64,000 nt of DNA. Source: Paludibacter sp. UBA6032. Lineage in GTDB: Bacteria; Bacteroidota; Bacteroidia; Bacteroidales; Paludibacteraceae. The stretch's first letter is position 1, and the number at the start of each line of letters is the position of its first letter. A program made the position numbers and the translations under genes. Of this stretch, positions 35,748 to 45,584 are shown one piece after another. The DNA lies in assembly GCA_002427885.1 (NCBI GenBank), contig DIZI01000021.1, forward strand, positions 62,001 through 126,000. The letters are read 5' to 3'. Below the pieces are notes generated by a model. That model ran no database searches and was not told where the DNA came from. It saw nothing but the letters and a program-made list of their open reading frames with translations.

Positions 35748-38087
35748 ATGAAAAAATATGTCGTATTCGTTTTAATGCTTCTATTGTTACCTACAGGAAG
35801 TATTCGTGCTCAGGAAGCACAACCCGGAAATTTTATTGCAGGAAATAATGACTTTTTGCTCAATGGAAAGCCATTTATCATTCGGGCGGGTGAATTACAT
35901 TATAGCCGTATTCCGAGACCCTATTGGGATCATCGCATCAAAATGGCGAAAGCAATGGGGATGAATACAATTTGTATTTATTTGTTTTGGAATTTTCACG
36001 AGCAGCAAGAGGGAGTTTTTGATTTTTCGGGTCAAAAAGATGTCGCTGAATTTGTACGTTTGATACAAAAAAACGGTATGTATTGTATTCTGCGTCCCGG
36101 ACCATACGTGTGTGCTGAATGGGATATGGGCGGACTGCCCTGGTGGTTGCTTAAAAAACAAGATTTGAAAGTCCGTACCCGCAGCGATGCATTTTTCATG
36201 GATAAAGTAAAAACATACATGAATGAGGCTGCAAAACAATTGGCACCGCTTCAGATTCAAAACGGGGGACCAATCATCATGGTACAGGTAGAAAATGAAT
36301 ACGGTACATGGGGTAGCGATGGCAAGTACATGGAAATTATGCGTGATGATATCCGGGAAGCCGGTTTTAACAAAGCGCAATTACTCCGCTGTGACTGGTC
36401 ATCAAACTTTTTCCATTATAAACTGGATGGAGCCGTCAACGCGTTGAATTTTGGAGCAGGATCCAATATTGACGATCAGTTTCGTAAATTCAAACAAATG
36501 AATCCAACTTCTCCTTTAATGTGTGGTGAATACTGGACAGGTTGGTTCGATCAATGGGGCAGACCCCATGAAACAAGGGATGTCAATAGTTTTATCGGAA
36601 GCCTGAAAGACATGATGGACCGGAAAATATCGTTTAGTTTATATATGGCTCATGGAGGAACTTCTTTTGGGCAATGGGCGGGCGCCAATGCTCCCGCATA
36701 TGCACCAACGACCTCGTCATATGATTATAATGCTCCGATTGATGAAGCAGGTAATCCCACCGATAAGTTTTATGCCATACGTAATTTGTTGAAAAATTAT
36801 TTACAGGAAGGAGAAACATTACCTGAAATTCCACAAAATCCGGAAAAAATCATTACTGTTCCTACTATCAATTTCACTCAAACTGCCGGATTGTTTGAGA
36901 ACTTACCGGTTGCAAAGCAAAGCGAAAATATACAACCCATGGAATTTTTCAATCAGGGCTGGGGGTCAATCATGTACAGAAAACAAATCCCTGCATGTAA
37001 TCAAAAACAAACCCTTGTTATTAATGACGTTCACGATTGGGCAAAAGTATTTATTAACGGCAAAATGATCGGTATTCTGGATCGTAGAAGAAGCGAAAAC
37101 ACGATTGAGATTCCGGTATTGAAATCCGGTTCACGTTTGGATATTTTGGTGGAAGGAATGGGACGCGTGAATTATGGCGAAGCAATTATTGATAGAAAAG
37201 GAATCACTGAAAATGTAACATTAACGGAAGGAAAAAACAAAACTGATTTGAAAAACTGGAAAATTTACAATCTTCCTGTTGATTATGATTTTCAAAACAA
37301 AGTCAAATTCAGTACTAAACCTTCCACCGGACCGACATGGTATAAAGCAACTTTCAATTTAACCGAAACCGGATATACCTACCTCAACATGAGTAGCTGG
37401 GGAAAAGGAATGGTTTGGGTAAACGGACATAATTTAGGCAGATTTTGGAAAATAGGACCCACCCAAACGCTTTGTGTACCGGGGTGCTACCTGAAAAAAG
37501 GATCGAATGAAATTATTGTATTTGATATCGACAATCCAAAAACGACAACGATTGAAGGACTGAATTATCCGATTTTAGATGTCATTGGTAAGGATGACTC
37601 TCAGCAGAGTAAAGCTGCCAGAAGGTTGAATTTGAATGGCATAAATCCGGTTATTCAAGGTTCACTCCCAGCAGAAAGCGGTTGGAAAACAATTGATTTA
37701 GATGAATTGACCACCGGTCGATATTTTTGTTTTGAAGCATTGAGCTCACAGAACCCGAATGATCCCTCGACTACTATTGCGGAATTTGAAATTATAGGAG
37801 AAGATGGAAAAGCCATTTCTACCATCAACTGGAAAGTTGATTTCGTGGATAGTGAAGAGACCGTTAAATCTGCTAATGGTGCCGACAAAATATTTGACAA
37901 ACAGGAATCGATTATTTGGGAAACGAAGACCGGCGACAAAACAAAACTTCCCCATCAGGTAGTTATTGATATGGGTAAAGAAGTGAAAATAAAAGGTTTT
38001 CGAATTCTTCCACGTTCGGATAAAAGCAATTTAGGGGTTGTAAAAGATTATCGTTTCTATCTGGAAAAGAATCCATTCAAATTCTAA
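35748..38087 (+). CDS. GH35 beta-galactosidase
   Basis: 779 residues, signal peptide about 1-21. The GH35 barrel starts with FIIRAGELHYSRIPRPYW and contains WNFHEQQEG, RPGPYVCAEWDMGGLPWWL, acid/base E184 (VENEYG) and nucleophile E261 (CGEYWTGWFDQWG). Jelly-roll domains follow, with MVWVNGHNLGRFWKIGP typical of the family C-terminus. About 640-775 resembles a discoidin-type domain (DFVDSEETVKSANGADKIFD), an addition to the usual 600-residue enzyme. It should remove terminal beta-galactose from galactan, arabinogalactan or xyloglucan side chains in the periplasm. Second gene of the GH105-GH35 pair. Confidence 0.92.
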   Translation: MKKYVVFVLMLLLLPTGSIRAQEAQPGNFIAGNNDFLLNGKPFIIRAGELHYSRIPRPYWDHRIKMAKAMGMNTICIYLFWNFHEQQEGVFDFSGQKDVAEFVRLIQKNGMYCILRPGPYVCAEWDMGGLPWWLLKKQDLKVRTRSDAFFMDKVKTYMNEAAKQLAPLQIQNGGPIIMVQVENEYGTWGSDGKYMEIMRDDIREAGFNKAQLLRCDWSSNFFHYKLDGAVNALNFGAGSNIDDQFRKFKQMNPTSPLMCGEYWTGWFDQWGRPHETRDVNSFIGSLKDMMDRKISFSLYMAHGGTSFGQWAGANAPAYAPTTSSYDYNAPIDEAGNPTDKFYAIRNLLKNYLQEGETLPEIPQNPEKIITVPTINFTQTAGLFENLPVAKQSENIQPMEFFNQGWGSIMYRKQIPACNQKQTLVINDVHDWAKVFINGKMIGILDRRRSENTIEIPVLKSGSRLDILVEGMGRVNYGEAIIDRKGITENVTLTEGKNKTDLKNWKIYNLPVDYDFQNKVKFSTKPSTGPTWYKATFNLTETGYTYLNMSSWGKGMVWVNGHNLGRFWKIGPTQTLCVPGCYLKKGSNEIIVFDIDNPKTTTIEGLNYPILDVIGKDDSQQSKAARRLNLNGINPVIQGSLPAESGWKTIDLDELTTGRYFCFEALSSQNPNDPSTTIAEFEIIGEDGKAISTINWKVDFVDSEETVKSANGADKIFDKQESIIWETKTGDKTKLPHQVVIDMGKEVKIKGFRILPRSDKSNLGVVKDYRFYLEKNPFKF

Positions 38088-38108
38088 AATGTTTTTGAAT
38101 TTCTCCTA

Positions 38109-38139
38109 TTGGTTAAAATTGAAATAATTCCTATCTTTG
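38109..38139 (+). promoter_or_regulatory. Promoter of the GH31-GH43-GH51 operon
   Basis: A -33-like TTGG (38109-38112) and a -7 TATCTTTG (38132-38139) are separated by 19 bases. They lie in the 147-bp gap after GH35, so the second half of the cluster can be expressed independently. Confidence 0.6.
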
Positions 38140-38246
38140 TGAAAATATATTGTAGAAATACGATCTGTTTTCACAAAGATTTTTTCGATTAAGACTTACG
38201 TCAAAACATAAAAACGCTCATTACTTAACCTTAAATGATTATCATC

Positions 38247-40613
38247 ATGAAATTCACAAACTTTGCTTTTCTTATATTGATTTTATTTAGTGGACAAGTC
38301 TTTGCTCAATCCTACAAAAAAACCGACTTAGGCGTAAAAACAACGACTCAATCCTATCAGTTGGAAGTTCAGTATTTTAGTCCGACCATTGTTCGTGTGT
38401 TAAAAACTCCTGAAGGCGTTACATTGGAAAAGAGCAGTCTTTCTGTTGTAAAAACGCCTGAAAGAACGAACTTAGAGATCACGAAAGAGGGAAATATTGT
38501 AACTTTAAGCAGCAGTTCGATTAAAACGGTGCTGGATTTGATGACCGGACGGGTTACATTTTTTGATTTAAAAGGGAATCAACTATTTACAGAAAAAGAT
38601 TATGGTACCCAATTTACACCCACTCTTGATGTAAAAAAGCAAACCTTTACGGTACGTCAGGCTTTTATGCTCGATAAAGATGAAGCCATCTACGGATTAG
38701 GACAACAACAAAACGGTAAATTAATTCAACGTGCTGAAAGGATTATCCTGAAAAATGATAATATGAAAATCTGTATTCCTTTTTTCCAGTCGGTAAAAGG
38801 ATACGGCGTTTTTTGGGATAATTATGCCGCCACAACCTACACCGACAATCTTCAGGAAACTTCCTTTGAATCGTTGGGTGATTGTTCCGATTATTATTTT
38901 ATGTATGGCGGGAATGCCGATGGAGTTATTACTCAAATGCGTGACCTGACCGGAGAATCACCTATGCTTCCCTTGTGGGCTTTTGGGTACTTACAATCCC
39001 GTGAACGGTATAAAAATCAGGATGAAATTGTCGGCGTAGTGGAAAAATACCGCAGTTTGAAAGTTCCTCTTGATGGAATTATTCAGGATTGGCGTTATTG
39101 GGGAAATGACTCCAGCTGGAATGCCATGAGTTTCGACAAAACTACCTACCCCGATCCCCAAGGAATGGTCAACAAAATTCATGATATGAATGCTCATCTG
39201 ATGATCGTTGCCTGGCCCGGATTTGGACCATTGACGGATCAATACAAGGAATTAAAAGCAAAAAAAATGTTGATCGATTTTGAAACATGGCCGCCAAATT
39301 CAGGGACAAGACCCTATGATCCTTACAATCCGGTTGCACGAAATATTTACTGGGATTACCTGAACAAGGGTGTTTTCTCATTCAATACCGATGCCTGGTG
39401 GTTGGATTCATCGGAACCGGACCACATCAATGTAAAAGAAAAAGATTTTGATCAGCCTACTTATCTGGGCTCCTATCGTTCTGTTATCAATGCTTTTCCA
39501 TTGATGCATATTAAGGGCATTTACGAGCACCAACGGGCCACTACTTCCCAAAAACGTGTGTTGATACTGACCCGTTCGGCTTTTGCCGGACAGCAACGGT
39601 ATGGAGCAAACTCATGGTCAGGTGATATTGTTTCGAGCTGGGAAACGCTTCAAAAACAAATTCCTGCCGGTTTGAATTTTTCACTCAGCGGTATTCCGTA
39701 CTGGAATGCAGACATCGGCGGATTCTTTTTGTGGAATTATAAAAATGCATTGCAAGATAAAATGTATCACGAATTGTATGTTCGTTGGATACAATTTGGT
39801 ACTTTTACCCCCATGATGCGTTCTCACGGCACCGATGCTCCGCGTGAAATTTACCAGTTTGGGAAACCCGGCGATTGGTCGTACGATGCCATTGGGAAAT
39901 ACATCAATCTGCGATACCTGTTATTACCGTACAATTATTCTACAGCCTGGGGAGTTTCCAATCGGTCGGAAAGTTTTATGCGTGCCTTAATGATGGATTT
40001 TGCCTCTGATAAAAGAGTGCTCGACATCACGAATGAATATATGTATGGCCGTTCAATACTTGTTGCTCCGGTTTTAGAACCGCTTTATGTAAGCAAACAG
40101 GAAGGGAAAACCATTGAAGACTTTAGTAACGTAAAAACGAAAAAAGTATATTTACCGAAAGGCACCGAATGGTTTGATTTCTGGACCGGTGAGAAATTCC
40201 AGGGCGGTCAGGACATTGACAAAGCAGTTCCGGTCAATATTATTCCTTTATTTGTAAAAGCCGGCACTATTTTACCTTTGGGACCAAAAGTGCAATATGC
40301 TTCCGAAAAAAAATGGGACAATTTAGAAGTCAGGATTTATCCCGGTGCCGACGCAGAATTTACTTTATATGAAGATGAAAACGATAATTACAACTACGAA
40401 AAAGGTATTTTTTCAACAATTAAAATGAATTGGAATGATCGAACCAGAACTTTCACCATTAACGACCAAACAGGAAGTTTTCCGGGCATGTTGAAATCCA
40501 GAACTTTCAATATAGTACTTGTAAATCAACAAAATGGTTGTGGTGCAGATTTAGTCACTAAATTCAATAAAACAGTAAAATACAACGGGAAAGCAATATC
40601 AATAAAATTATAA
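38247..40613 (+). CDS. GH31 alpha-xylosidase/alpha-glucosidase family enzyme
   Basis: 788 residues from the chosen ATG, which puts a lysine right before the signal peptide core (MKFTNFAFLILILFSGQVFAQ); an ATG four codons earlier is possible. The beta-sandwich N-domain (AIYGLGQQQNGKL) leads into the barrel with LDGIIQDWRYWG. Nucleophile D387 is in DAWWLDSSEPD and acid/base D460 in WSGDI; FFLWNY and RWIQFGTFTPMMRSHG are also family hallmarks. The WWLD form and the neighbouring galactosidases resemble alpha-xylosidases of xyloglucan loci, but alpha-glucosidase or alpha-galactosidase activity is not excluded. Periplasmic by lack of a T9SS tail. It is 10 bases upstream of GH43. Confidence 0.9.
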   Translation: MKFTNFAFLILILFSGQVFAQSYKKTDLGVKTTTQSYQLEVQYFSPTIVRVLKTPEGVTLEKSSLSVVKTPERTNLEITKEGNIVTLSSSSIKTVLDLMTGRVTFFDLKGNQLFTEKDYGTQFTPTLDVKKQTFTVRQAFMLDKDEAIYGLGQQQNGKLIQRAERIILKNDNMKICIPFFQSVKGYGVFWDNYAATTYTDNLQETSFESLGDCSDYYFMYGGNADGVITQMRDLTGESPMLPLWAFGYLQSRERYKNQDEIVGVVEKYRSLKVPLDGIIQDWRYWGNDSSWNAMSFDKTTYPDPQGMVNKIHDMNAHLMIVAWPGFGPLTDQYKELKAKKMLIDFETWPPNSGTRPYDPYNPVARNIYWDYLNKGVFSFNTDAWWLDSSEPDHINVKEKDFDQPTYLGSYRSVINAFPLMHIKGIYEHQRATTSQKRVLILTRSAFAGQQRYGANSWSGDIVSSWETLQKQIPAGLNFSLSGIPYWNADIGGFFLWNYKNALQDKMYHELYVRWIQFGTFTPMMRSHGTDAPREIYQFGKPGDWSYDAIGKYINLRYLLLPYNYSTAWGVSNRSESFMRALMMDFASDKRVLDITNEYMYGRSILVAPVLEPLYVSKQEGKTIEDFSNVKTKKVYLPKGTEWFDFWTGEKFQGGQDIDKAVPVNIIPLFVKAGTILPLGPKVQYASEKKWDNLEVRIYPGADAEFTLYEDENDNYNYEKGIFSTIKMNWNDRTRTFTINDQTGSFPGMLKSRTFNIVLVNQQNGCGADLVTKFNKTVKYNGKAISIKL

Positions 40614-40623
40614 AACCAGAAAA

Positions 40624-42807
40624 ATGGCACAATCAACTCAGAAACTTGGACTTTTGTTATTTTTATTTGTCTTCGGGTTTACATCCATTCAGGCAGAAAA
40701 AGCAACAAATTCAAACATAAAATCAGAAAAGGGAAATTATTCGGCTTACTTATTTGTCTATTTTACAGGCAATAGAATTGCTGAAGAACAAATCCGCTTT
40801 GCCTTAAGCGACGATGGTTATAATTATAAAGCGCTGAATAACAATCAACCGGTAATCAGTTCTAAAGCTATAAGTCTGACGGGTGGTGTCCGTGATCCAC
40901 ATATATTACGGGGTATCGATGGTAAAACTTTTTACATGGTGGCCACCGATATGGTTTCAGCCAATGGTTGGGATTCAAACCGGGGAATGGTACTCTTGAA
41001 ATCAAATAATCTCACAGACTGGACTTCGACTGCCATTAATATCCCGACGGCATTCCCCGAGTTTAACGACATTGATCGGGTATGGGCACCTCAAACTATT
41101 TACGATCCTTCAGTCGGAAAATATATGGTTTATTTTTCAATGAAGAAAAAAGGTACTGATTACGATAAAATTTATTATTCCTATGCGAATAAGGATTTTA
41201 CAGCGCTTGAAACCACCCCAAAACAGTTGTTCTACAGCCCGGATGGAAAATCGTGTATCGATGGTGACATCGTTTTTGCAAATGGGAAATACCACTTGTT
41301 TTTTAAAACAGAAGGACATGGAAACGGCATCAAAAAAGCAGTTTCGGATAAACTGACCGGGGATTGGGTATTGCAGGATAAATACTTGCAACAAACTACC
41401 GATCCGGTGGAAGGAGCCGGTGTTTTCAAACTGAATAATTCCAATTCGTGGATTTTAATGTACGATGTTTATACGCGGGGGCGTTATCAGTTTACAAAAA
41501 GCGATGATCTGGAAAACTTTAAAGTCATCGATCAAAATGTAAGTATGGATTTTCATCCCCGTCACGGAACAGTGTTGCCGATTACAGCAAAAGAAGCCGA
41601 ACAACTGAAAGCAAAATGGTTAACAGCAGATCAGGTACTGGAATCTGCTCATTCATCGTTACTGAATAAAATCAATATTGTGGTGGACACCACAACAAAG
41701 AAGGTAACATTTCCTGTAAAAACTTCGACCAACTTAAGTTCATTCAATCCTGAATTCGATGCTTTTCCCGGAGTTACAATCAAACCGGCAAAAAAAGCCG
41801 ATTTCAGCAAAGGCCCGGTTCAATATACGGTAAAAATAAAAGGAAAGATTCCTGAAACTTACCAGATTGAAGTAGTGAAAAACCATAATCCTGTATTGAA
41901 CGGTTATTATGCTGACCCCGAGGTGTTGTATGCCGAAAAAACAGGAAAATTCTATATTTACCCTACCAGTGACGGATTTACAAATTGGTCCGGAAATTAT
42001 TTTAAATGCTTTTCGTCAGATAATCTGGTTGACTGGAAAGATGAAGGGGTTATTATTCAACTCGGGAAAGATGTTACATGGGCCGACAGAAATGCCTGGG
42101 CTCCCTGTATTGTCGAAAAGAAAATCGATGGAGTCTATAAATACTTTTACTATTTCACCGCAGCTCAAAAAATCGGGGTGGCTGTAGCCGACAATCCGAA
42201 CGGCCCATTTATCGATTCGGGTAAACCTTTGTTGGACAAACGACCCGATGGAGTTAATCGTGGTCAGGTGATTGATCCGGATGTTTTTACCGATCCGGCA
42301 ACCAACAAAAGTTACCTTTATTGGGGAAATGGCTTTATGGCCGGAGCCGAACTGAATGACGATATGACTTCCATAAAACCCGAAACAACCACTATTTTAA
42401 AACCTGACAAATCCTTCAGGGAAGGAACTTATGTGTTCTTCCGCAAGGGTATTTACTATTTTATGTGGTCGGAGGATGACACCCGAAGTGAGAACTATCA
42501 GGTACGCTATGGAGTCGCATCTTCTCCGCTGGGGAAAATCCTTATTCCCAAAGAAAATCTGGTTATTGCCAAAAACAAAGAAGCCGGCATTTATGGTACC
42601 GGGCACAATTCAGTGCTTCAAATTCCCGGAAAAGATGAATGGTATATTGTTTATCACCGCTTTAATTATCCAAAAGGAATAAAGATGGGCGATGCAGCCG
42701 GCTTTAACCGCGAAGTTTGTATTGATAAAATGGAATTCAATGCCGATGAGAGTATTAAACAGGTTATTCCCACACATAAAGGAGTTGATCCGGTGAGTTT
42801 AAAATAA
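40624..42807 (+). CDS. Double-domain GH43 enzyme (two propellers in one chain)
   Basis: 727 residues, signal peptide about 1-24. Domain 1 (about 38-332) is closely similar to the catalytic domain of the T9SS-tailed GH43 at 26846 and has D91 (VRDPH), an Asp in CIDGDI (213/215) and E263 (PVEGAG). A linker about 345-418 is Ig-like. Domain 2 (about 420-727) is a different GH43 with D431 (YADPEV), D551 or D553 (VIDPDVF) and E600 (REGTYVF). Both halves keep the acidic residues, so the chain is probably bifunctional, e.g. arabinofuranosidase plus xylosidase or arabinanase. No T9SS tail. Between GH31 and GH51 in a tight operon (gaps of 10 and 17 bases). Confidence 0.9.
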   Translation: MAQSTQKLGLLLFLFVFGFTSIQAEKATNSNIKSEKGNYSAYLFVYFTGNRIAEEQIRFALSDDGYNYKALNNNQPVISSKAISLTGGVRDPHILRGIDGKTFYMVATDMVSANGWDSNRGMVLLKSNNLTDWTSTAINIPTAFPEFNDIDRVWAPQTIYDPSVGKYMVYFSMKKKGTDYDKIYYSYANKDFTALETTPKQLFYSPDGKSCIDGDIVFANGKYHLFFKTEGHGNGIKKAVSDKLTGDWVLQDKYLQQTTDPVEGAGVFKLNNSNSWILMYDVYTRGRYQFTKSDDLENFKVIDQNVSMDFHPRHGTVLPITAKEAEQLKAKWLTADQVLESAHSSLLNKINIVVDTTTKKVTFPVKTSTNLSSFNPEFDAFPGVTIKPAKKADFSKGPVQYTVKIKGKIPETYQIEVVKNHNPVLNGYYADPEVLYAEKTGKFYIYPTSDGFTNWSGNYFKCFSSDNLVDWKDEGVIIQLGKDVTWADRNAWAPCIVEKKIDGVYKYFYYFTAAQKIGVAVADNPNGPFIDSGKPLLDKRPDGVNRGQVIDPDVFTDPATNKSYLYWGNGFMAGAELNDDMTSIKPETTTILKPDKSFREGTYVFFRKGIYYFMWSEDDTRSENYQVRYGVASSPLGKILIPKENLVIAKNKEAGIYGTGHNSVLQIPGKDEWYIVYHRFNYPKGIKMGDAAGFNREVCIDKMEFNADESIKQVIPTHKGVDPVSLK

Positions 42808-42824
42808 TCAACCCATAGAATAGA

Positions 42825-44774
42825 ATGAGATTCAAAACTGTTTTTATTGCTGCAATCCTATTGGGTATTTTTCTTTCTGAGAATGCACAAGCAAAGAAAG
42901 GATCTTCCAAAGCCATTAGTCCGGACCTCTTCGGTATTTTTTTCGAAGATATAAATTACGCCGCTGATGGAGGGCTTTATGCCGAACTGGTTCAAAACCG
43001 TTCCTTCGAATACAGCTTGAGTGATCGTAACGGTTGGAATTCATTTACATGTTGGGAATATATTACGAAAGGCTATGGCTATGGAACTATCTCAGTGGAA
43101 ACAAGTTCTCCGGTCAACCCAAATAATCCTCATTATGTCGTTTTGAAAATTGAGGACGTTGGTCAAGAAGGTACAGGATTGAAAAACTCCGGCTTTGACG
43201 GAATTCCGGTAAAAGCAGGTGAAAAATACAATTTTTCCGTTTTCCTTCGTCCGGTTTCTGACAATTCATTTCCGGTTCAGGTAAAACTTGTTGGTAAAAA
43301 AGGAATTGTTTTAGGCGAAACAAGTTTTTCAACCGACTCCAAAGACTGGAAAAAATACAGTGCCACGCTTACCGTAACACAAACGGAAGACAGTGCCAGT
43401 CTTATTGTGTTGGCCAAAGCAAAAGGAACATTAGCCATCGATATGGTTTCGCTTTTCCCACAAAATACATTTAAAAACAGACCCAACGGACTTCGTGCCG
43501 ATTTGGCGCAAACCATTGCCGACCTGAAACCCAAATTTATGCGTTTCCCGGGCGGCTGTCTGGTACATGGTGACGGTCTGGGCAATATGTATCGTTGGGA
43601 AAATACAATTGGACCGGTGGAACAACGGATAGCTCAACGAAATATATGGGGTTATCATCAGACTGCCGGCCTGGGTTATTTCGAATATTTCCAGTTTTGC
43701 GAAGACATAGGAGCAAAACCGCTTCCGGTTGTCCCGGCAGCGGTGAGTTGTCAGAATTCAGGTGGAACCTGGCGAATCGGTGGAACCGGTCAAAAAGGAA
43801 TTCAACTGAGTGAAATGAATGATTATATTCAGGAAATATTGGATCTGATTGAGTATGCCAACGGTCCGGTTACTTCTACTTTTGGTGCTAAACGGGCAGA
43901 AGCCGGCCATCCAAAACCGTTCAATCTGGAATATATCGGTATTGGAAACGAAGACAAACAAACACCCGAATTCAGGGAACGGTTTAAACTCATTTACGAT
44001 GTGGTGAAAGCAAAACATCCTGAAATTACAGTTATTGGAACAGTGGGTCCATCCCCAAAAGGAGAAGATTTTGAACTGGGTTGGAATTTTGCCACTGAAC
44101 TGACAGTTCCCATGGTTGATGAGCATTATTATGAAAGTCCGGAATGGTTTATTGCCAATCAGAAACGCTACGATTCGTACGACCGGACAAAATCGAATGT
44201 ATATCTGGGCGAATATGCCTCCAGAGGCAATACTTTGTTCAATGCACTTGCCGAAGCAGCTTTTATGACTTCGCTGGAACGAAACGGGGATGTGGTTCAT
44301 TTGGCATCCTATGCGCCAATGTTAGCCAAAGAAGGCCATACCCAATGGAATCCGGACATGATTTATTTCAATAATACAACGGTTTATCGTACACCCAATT
44401 ATTTTGTTCAGCAACTTTTCTCAGTCAATCAGGGCGATCGTTATTTTTCAGATATAATTTCAACAGACGGAAATAAGCCTGATTCAACGCTGGCATTTTC
44501 ATGTGTTCGGGACAATAAATCAGGGGATGTAATTATTAAACTGGTGAATTGCAGCAAAACAGAAAAGAACCTGAAAATAGATTTGTCTGCTTTTAAGGAT
44601 ATCGGAACGAAAGCAACTCTTACACAGCTTACAGGCGATGCTAATGCAAAAAACTCTTTCGAAAGCCCTTCCAACGTTTCTCCATCTAATGCAGAATTGA
44701 ATGCCGCAAAACGTTTTAGCTATTCAACACAACCAATGTCTTTGACAATAATAAGAATAAAAGGGAACAAATAA
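42825..44774 (+). CDS. GH51 alpha-L-arabinofuranosidase (no T9SS tail)
   Basis: 649 residues, signal peptide about 1-23. FGIFFEDINYAADGGLYAELVQNRSFEYS at the start, a CBM-like insert about 85-210, then the barrel with E376 as acid/base in IGIGNED (Asp where the usual motif has Asn after Glu) and nucleophile E463 in VYLGEYASRG. The C-terminal beta domain is uninterrupted. It differs from the minus-strand GH51 by lacking the inserted concanavalin-like domain and the T9SS tail, so it should debranch imported oligosaccharides in the periplasm. Last gene of the operon, ended by a strong terminator. Confidence 0.93.
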   Translation: MRFKTVFIAAILLGIFLSENAQAKKGSSKAISPDLFGIFFEDINYAADGGLYAELVQNRSFEYSLSDRNGWNSFTCWEYITKGYGYGTISVETSSPVNPNNPHYVVLKIEDVGQEGTGLKNSGFDGIPVKAGEKYNFSVFLRPVSDNSFPVQVKLVGKKGIVLGETSFSTDSKDWKKYSATLTVTQTEDSASLIVLAKAKGTLAIDMVSLFPQNTFKNRPNGLRADLAQTIADLKPKFMRFPGGCLVHGDGLGNMYRWENTIGPVEQRIAQRNIWGYHQTAGLGYFEYFQFCEDIGAKPLPVVPAAVSCQNSGGTWRIGGTGQKGIQLSEMNDYIQEILDLIEYANGPVTSTFGAKRAEAGHPKPFNLEYIGIGNEDKQTPEFRERFKLIYDVVKAKHPEITVIGTVGPSPKGEDFELGWNFATELTVPMVDEHYYESPEWFIANQKRYDSYDRTKSNVYLGEYASRGNTLFNALAEAAFMTSLERNGDVVHLASYAPMLAKEGHTQWNPDMIYFNNTTVYRTPNYFVQQLFSVNQGDRYFSDIISTDGNKPDSTLAFSCVRDNKSGDVIIKLVNCSKTEKNLKIDLSAFKDIGTKATLTQLTGDANAKNSFESPSNVSPSNAELNAAKRFSYSTQPMSLTIIRIKGNK

Positions 44775-44781
44775 AAAAACG

Positions 44782-44818
44782 ATTGTTTGGCTGATCATTA
44801 AAGCCAAACAATAGTTTT
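44782..44818 (+). terminator. Terminator of the GH31-GH43-GH51 operon
   Basis: ATTGTTTGGCT (44782-44792) and AGCCAAACAAT (44802-44812), 11-base arms and a 9-base loop, followed by AGTTTTT. It lies 8 bases after the GH51 stop. Confidence 0.85.
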
Positions 44819-44863
44819 TGATATTCAACATATAATTCCCGGAATCTCTGTTTCCGAAAAGGT

Positions 44864-45502
44864 TTAATCTTCACATTCATCACACGCGCAAACTTTCCCT
44901 TTTGCTTTTTCAAAGGCTTCTCTTCCTTCATTAAACGAAAAATAAATCAGTCCCAGAGCACCGATAGCATCGGCGTAAATAAATCCGGTCAATTCATAAA
45001 GCAGGCTTGAAACCAACAAAACTACCGACATATACACACAAATCTTTGTGCAGTTGCTGTCTGAAATGATTGGTTGTGAATTGAGTTTCTGACCGACTTT
45101 TTTCTTAGCCATCATTAGCCAGGTCATGATAACGATTGAAATAAGAGAGATAACAATGCCCCAAATTGTGGTTTCCGGTTTATGCCCGTTAATAACATTC
45201 AGGATAGTTCCGGCTAACAGTCCGATTGATAAGAGATAAAAAGCGGTCCCGGTGATTTTCAGTGCGCTGATCTCAAATTTGTTTTTTGAACTTTCAGGAT
45301 TCCGGCTAATGCGTAAAATCATAACTGCAATGCCAATACCCGACATCACTTCAATAAAACTATCGATACCAAACCCAAATAAAGTCAGTGTCTGGTCCTC
45401 ATAACCCAGTGCTATGGAAACAAATCCTTCAATAATGTTATAGAATATGGTAAACAGGCTTAATTGATAGGCTCTTTTATAGATTTTTTTTTCGTCTTCC
45501 AT
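44864..45502 (-). CDS. CDF-like cation transporter membrane protein with Cys-rich tail
   Basis: 212 residues with about six hydrophobic helices. YQLSLFTIFYNIIEGFVSIALG and LFGFGIDSFIEVMSGIGIAVMILRI match the transmembrane half of cation diffusion facilitators. The cytoplasmic metal-binding domain of ordinary CDF proteins is missing; instead the chain ends CACDECED, a CxCxxC cluster that could bind a soft metal. The usual HxxxD pairs of the CDF zinc site are not complete (an Asp is present in FGIDSF and in FIYADAIGA). The function is therefore metal transport by family only. Start chosen at MEDEKK. It interrupts the carbohydrate region. Confidence 0.65.
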   Translation of the reverse strand: MEDEKKIYKRAYQLSLFTIFYNIIEGFVSIALGYEDQTLTLFGFGIDSFIEVMSGIGIAVMILRISRNPESSKNKFEISALKITGTAFYLLSIGLLAGTILNVINGHKPETTIWGIVISLISIVIMTWLMMAKKKVGQKLNSQPIISDSNCTKICVYMSVVLLVSSLLYELTGFIYADAIGALGLIYFSFNEGREAFEKAKGKVCACDECED

Positions 45503-45584
45503 TTTTTCGTTTGTATTGATAAATTTGTATTTCCAACTCAAACAGATTATATAGCCGAAGGTTTAAGCCATGCAACACATTAAC

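Noticed and set aside
35895..36380. 161-codon open frame antisense to GH35
   Set aside because: Shadow of the catalytic barrel region; no independent evidence.
43758..44300. 180-codon open frame antisense to the second GH51
   Set aside because: Lies fully within a well-supported gene, no domain and no promoter.
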